Positions 61,021 to 64,000 of a DNA stretch of 64,000 bases are shown here, piece by piece. The stretch is from positions 106,762 to 170,761 of the forward strand of contig NZ_JAMPKY010000013.1 in the NCBI RefSeq assembly GCF_039962255.1. The letters are read 5' to 3'. Every line of letters begins with the position of its first letter. Positions within the stretch are counted from its first letter, which is position 1. The stretch is from Leptolyngbya subtilissima AS-A7 (lineage in GTDB: Bacteria > Cyanobacteriota > Cyanobacteriia > Phormidesmidales > Phormidesmidaceae). A program made the translations under genes and the position numbers. Under the pieces are notes generated by a model, which did no database searches, was not told the DNA's origin, and worked only from the letters and a program-made list of their open reading frames with translations.

Positions 61021-63534
61021 ATGGCAGAATCAGACTTGCCCCATTCGTCGACTAAACCTGCTCAAAAGGCCTTTGAGAATGTCAACGCAGGGCGCGATAT
61101 CAAGGCTGATATCCGTCAGGAAAGCAACATCCGCATTGAAGAAAGCGCTGTTGGTAGCGCCATTGTCTCCGGTGATGGCAATACCATCTACGTCATTCAC
61201 CAGACAACTGAGCAGCGGCCTGATTCGAGTCGAGCTGATACCGCTGTGTCCATTGGCCCTAATCCCTATAAAGGGCTCGCGGCCTTTAACGAGAACGATG
61301 CGGATCGCTACTTTGGCCGAGAAGGGCAAGTGAATCGGCTCTGGCAACGGTTTTGGGATTTAGTCGAGCAATCGGGCCGGGCTGATACCGTACCACGCTT
61401 CTTGCCAATTTTAGGGCCATCAGGCTGTGGGAAGTCATCCCTGGCGCGGGCTGGGTTTATTCCGGAACTGGCGAGAAGGCCCCTGCCTGGCAAAGAAGGG
61501 ATGCGGGTGGCGGTGTTGGTACCGGGCACTCATCCGGTGGAAGCCCTGGCGGGGGTACTGGCGAAAGTTGCTACCCAAGACCCGATGCCGGTCACCAAAA
61601 CACGAGAGTTTACCACTGAACTAAATCTACCAACTGCCGCCGGACTTTATGACGGTATGCGACGGATTGCCGATCTGATGCCCCAGATCAAAGACTCCCC
61701 GCTGGTAGTTCTGGTAGACCAATTCGAGGAAATTTACTCGCTTTGCAAAGACACAGATGAACGCCAAGTGTTTGTTGAAAATCTGCTCTGTGCTGCTAGT
61801 GACCCCACTGGCAACGTGTCGGTGATTATCACCCTACGTAGTGACTTTTTAGGAGAAACCCAGCGTCACCCTGTGCTCAATCAGGTGATTGGCTCAGACC
61901 AGAGCGTGATTGTGCCTGCGATGACGGAAGCCGAGCTGCGTCGCGCCATTGCCGAGCCAGCCAAGCAGGCCGGACATCCTCTGGATGAAGCGATAGTCGA
62001 TCTATTAGTGAAGGATACTGAAGGGCGAGAAGGAGCACTGCCGCTGCTGCAATTTGCCCTGACGCGGATTTGGGAAGGGCTGGGTGAGGGTACCCCCCCG
62101 GCAGAAACCTATCGGCAAATGGGTGGCGTGGGCGGTGCCCTGGCAGGGAAGGCTCAGGAAATCTACGACAAGCTGCCTGAGGCCGAAAAAGACATTGCCC
62201 GACGAATCTTTATCGGGCTGGTGCAGCTGGGCGAAGGCACTCGCGATACGCGACGGCGAGCTGCCATAGAGAACCTGATGGCCAGCCAGGACAGGCCAGA
62301 AACATGGCAACAAGTGCTCGATCGCTTTTCCTCCCCAGGGGCAAGACTGATCACGCTTTCGAGTCAAGCCAATCAAGAAATCGCCGAAGTTAGCCATGAA
62401 GCCCTATTTAGGCATTGGCAACAATTGAACGATTGGCTCGATAGCAGCCGGGATGACATTCGTTTTGAGCGACGCCTGGAGGCGGCTGCCCAGTATTGGC
62501 AAGACCAGAGACGACCCGCAGGTTTGTTGTGGCAGCGCCCAGATCTCGATTTACTGCGCGACTACCACAAACGGTTACGCCACCAGATGATAGCCCTACA
62601 GCTTGAGTTCTTTCAGGCAGCGGTTGGGCGAGAGACTCGGCAAAAGATTCTCCTGGGGGGAGCCGTCAGCGCATTAGCCGTCTTAGCGGCGGGTATGACG
62701 TGGTTTGGCATCCAGGCTCATCAATCTGGGCAGCGAGCCCTGGCCCGTCAGCTAGCCGCTCAGGCAGAACAATTACTCAATGCAACCAGTGCGACACAAA
62801 ATGAAGCCGGTGCCCTCCTATCGGTCAAATCCCTTGCCCCCCATAAGACGTGGCAAAAAGAATCTGGAGATGTGAATCAAGCCTTGCGTCGTGCGCTGAA
62901 CACCTCACTATCCCTCGCCACCTTCAACCACGATGCCGAGGTCTTGGCGGTGAACTTTAGCGCCGATGGCACGCGGGTGGCCACCGCGAGTAGTGACAAG
63001 ACGGCGCGAATACATTGGCTAGGGTCCCGTGACTTGGCCGAGCAAGTCTGTCTGAGATTGAGCCGAAATCTGACAGCCGCAGAATGGACAAACTATGTTC
63101 AGACCGATTTGACCAACTACAGCCTGACCTGTCCTCAGTTGCCGGTGCACTCCACCCTGATTGAGGAAGCTAGACAACACGCTGAAACAGGCAATGTTCA
63201 AGCAGCGACTGCATTGTTACGCAGAGTCCTTAAGCTGGATCGTGATGCGGGTCAAACGGTAGATATTGACCCTTCAACTGAGATTTTGGAGCAAGACCCA
63301 AAAACCGTTGCTTTGAAGTTTTCAGCTGTGAGTGTGGTGAGAGAGGCTGAGAACCTGGCTCGAGAAGGCAAGCTCAAGCAGGCCATCTCCCGTTATCAAA
63401 AAGCGCTTTCCCTAAATTCTGAAATTGACCTCAATCCGGCTACTGAGGATATCATTGAGGACGATTCTGAAGCAGTCGCTAATGCGATCCATGATGCAGC
63501 CACTCAATCTACAGGAAGTGGGCAATCTGATTAA
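61021..63534 (+). CDS. nSTAND-type ATPase with collapsed WD40 domain
   Basis: 837 residues from the ATG at 61021 (a GTG precedes it). N-terminal beta-repeat segment (NAGRDIKADIRQESNIRIEE, about 22-60), then nSTAND ATPase: NPYKGLAAFNENDADRYFGR, Walker A GPSGCGKSS (Lys-138), Walker B VVLVDQFEE, LRSDFLGE, EVSHEALFRHW. A transmembrane helix follows at about 541-563 and a helical linker. Relatives then have ten or more WD40 repeats; here a single chimeric unit (AVNFSADGTRVATASSDKTA, about residues 640-665) is followed at once by the family's C-terminal region (CLRLSRNLTAAEWTNYV). The tail has TPR-like helices. Sensor function is probably reduced or altered. Confidence 0.85.
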   Translation: MAESDLPHSSTKPAQKAFENVNAGRDIKADIRQESNIRIEESAVGSAIVSGDGNTIYVIHQTTEQRPDSSRADTAVSIGPNPYKGLAAFNENDADRYFGREGQVNRLWQRFWDLVEQSGRADTVPRFLPILGPSGCGKSSLARAGFIPELARRPLPGKEGMRVAVLVPGTHPVEALAGVLAKVATQDPMPVTKTREFTTELNLPTAAGLYDGMRRIADLMPQIKDSPLVVLVDQFEEIYSLCKDTDERQVFVENLLCAASDPTGNVSVIITLRSDFLGETQRHPVLNQVIGSDQSVIVPAMTEAELRRAIAEPAKQAGHPLDEAIVDLLVKDTEGREGALPLLQFALTRIWEGLGEGTPPAETYRQMGGVGGALAGKAQEIYDKLPEAEKDIARRIFIGLVQLGEGTRDTRRRAAIENLMASQDRPETWQQVLDRFSSPGARLITLSSQANQEIAEVSHEALFRHWQQLNDWLDSSRDDIRFERRLEAAAQYWQDQRRPAGLLWQRPDLDLLRDYHKRLRHQMIALQLEFFQAAVGRETRQKILLGGAVSALAVLAAGMTWFGIQAHQSGQRALARQLAAQAEQLLNATSATQNEAGALLSVKSLAPHKTWQKESGDVNQALRRALNTSLSLATFNHDAEVLAVNFSADGTRVATASSDKTARIHWLGSRDLAEQVCLRLSRNLTAAEWTNYVQTDLTNYSLTCPQLPVHSTLIEEARQHAETGNVQAATALLRRVLKLDRDAGQTVDIDPSTEILEQDPKTVALKFSAVSVVREAENLAREGKLKQAISRYQKALSLNSEIDLNPATEDIIEDDSEAVANAIHDAATQSTGSGQSD

Positions 63535-63725
63535 TTGAATTTTGGGTCTGATCTTGGCACTAGTACTCGACGGCACAATTGACATCACTATCTAGACCGT
63601 TGAACTTTAGGCTGAGCAGCCTGTCCATGAGCTAACCGATTGGGATATTTACGCCCTTGAGTACTAGTCGGGTTGCTCATCCCCTAACTTTCGATTGAGG
63701 GCAGAGCAAAACAAAGCCCCTAGCG

Positions 63726-63777
63726 ATCGCCAGGGGCAGATGTGAAATTCCATCGCCAGGGGCAGATGTGAAATTCC
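63726..63777. repeat. Perfect 26-bp tandem duplication
   Basis: 63726-63751 and 63752-63777 are identical (unit begins ATCGCCAGGGGCAG and ends GTGAAATTCC). Recent slippage or duplication. Confidence 0.85.
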
Positions 63778-63867
63778 ATTTACGCCAAATAGCTTACCCC
63801 TGCTACCGCTCTCACCGCCCAGGGCACCATAGGCCGACAGCGGGCGCGTGCCATATCTAGATGCAAT

Positions 63868-63904
63868 AAACCCCCACCGGCACCGGCCCGTGGGGGTTTT
63901 GTTT
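63868..63904. terminator. Strong intrinsic terminator
   Basis: AAACCCCCAC / GTGGGGGTTT (63868-63877 with 63890-63899) then TGTTTT on the + strand. No gene in the window clearly uses it; it could end a transcript entering from the right or read through from the STAND operon. Confidence 0.75.
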
Positions 63905-64000
63905 TGGGCACCATAGCCTGGTCGAGTGGATGTTGCTATGTACTCTGCTGATTGGGCGATGTATGCCGGGACCAACACGCTAGGAGCAGACCTGTTCTGG

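Larger units (their letters stand above)
63535..64000. other. Right-end intergenic region
   Basis: No supported gene up to the window edge. A minus-strand frame (63664-63978) spans the tandem duplication and the terminator and is rejected. Confidence 0.4.

Noticed and set aside
63664..63978. 104-codon minus-strand frame at the right end
   Set aside because: Spans the 26-bp tandem duplication and a strong terminator; the peptide repeats EFHICPW as a consequence.

Overview
The window looks like a chromosomal segment of a cyanobacterium. GCGATCGC (HIP1) octamers are scattered throughout, there is a light-dependent protochlorophyllide oxidoreductase, and several small proteins are of cyanobacterial type. 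The fairly high GC content and the many small-protein families would suit a Leptolyngbya/Nodosilinea-like lineage, but that placement is inference.

Layout. 1-18.5 kb is mostly housekeeping: ribokinase (cut by the window edge), a nucleoside transporter, gamma-glutamyltransferase, a hybrid histidine kinase with a full LOV-type flavin signature overlapping a REC-GGDEF diguanylate cyclase, small stress or envelope proteins, a stand-alone EF-G, POR and a phosphohexomutase. 18.5-21.5 kb is the effector half of a type V-K CRISPR-associated transposon: tRNA-Pro(CGG), a transposon-end-like set of repeats, a delocalised homing crRNA matching the tRNA, a short decayed CRISPR array, a tracrRNA and Cas12k. 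No tnsB, tnsC or tniQ is visible anywhere in the window. 22-28.4 kb holds an overlapping three-gene operon (DUF6361, phospholipase-D-like protein, SF2 helicase) that looks like an anti-phage system. 28.7-37.6 kb has an NB-ARC/TPR protein with an altered P-loop, two small proteins and an AddA/AddB-like helicase-nuclease pair.

38-41 kb carries two divergent CRISPR arrays (21 and 18 repeats) sharing a central leader, of the GGAAAC-ending repeat class usual for type I-D/III systems, with no cognate cas genes in the window. 41-64 kb is an accessory, partly decayed region. It holds a pentapeptide protein, an FG-GAP/RTX surface protein, a solute-binding protein convergent with a Ser/Thr kinase plus NB-ATPase pair, and a TPR gene split by a stop codon. 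It also holds a 1,362-residue protein combining subtilase, CHAP amidase, lipase and three peptidoglycan-binding domains, a frameshifted vanadium-haloperoxidase-like gene between direct repeats, an NlpC/P60 endopeptidase with a small acidic neighbour, and a STAND ATPase whose WD40 array has collapsed. Gene relics (holin, FGE-sulfatase, unnamed) and dispersed repeats show active turnover.

The main themes are RNA-guided and STAND-type defence, envelope-active enzymes, and a probable blue-light to c-di-GMP signalling pair. All family assignments come from reading the sequence; no database search was run.
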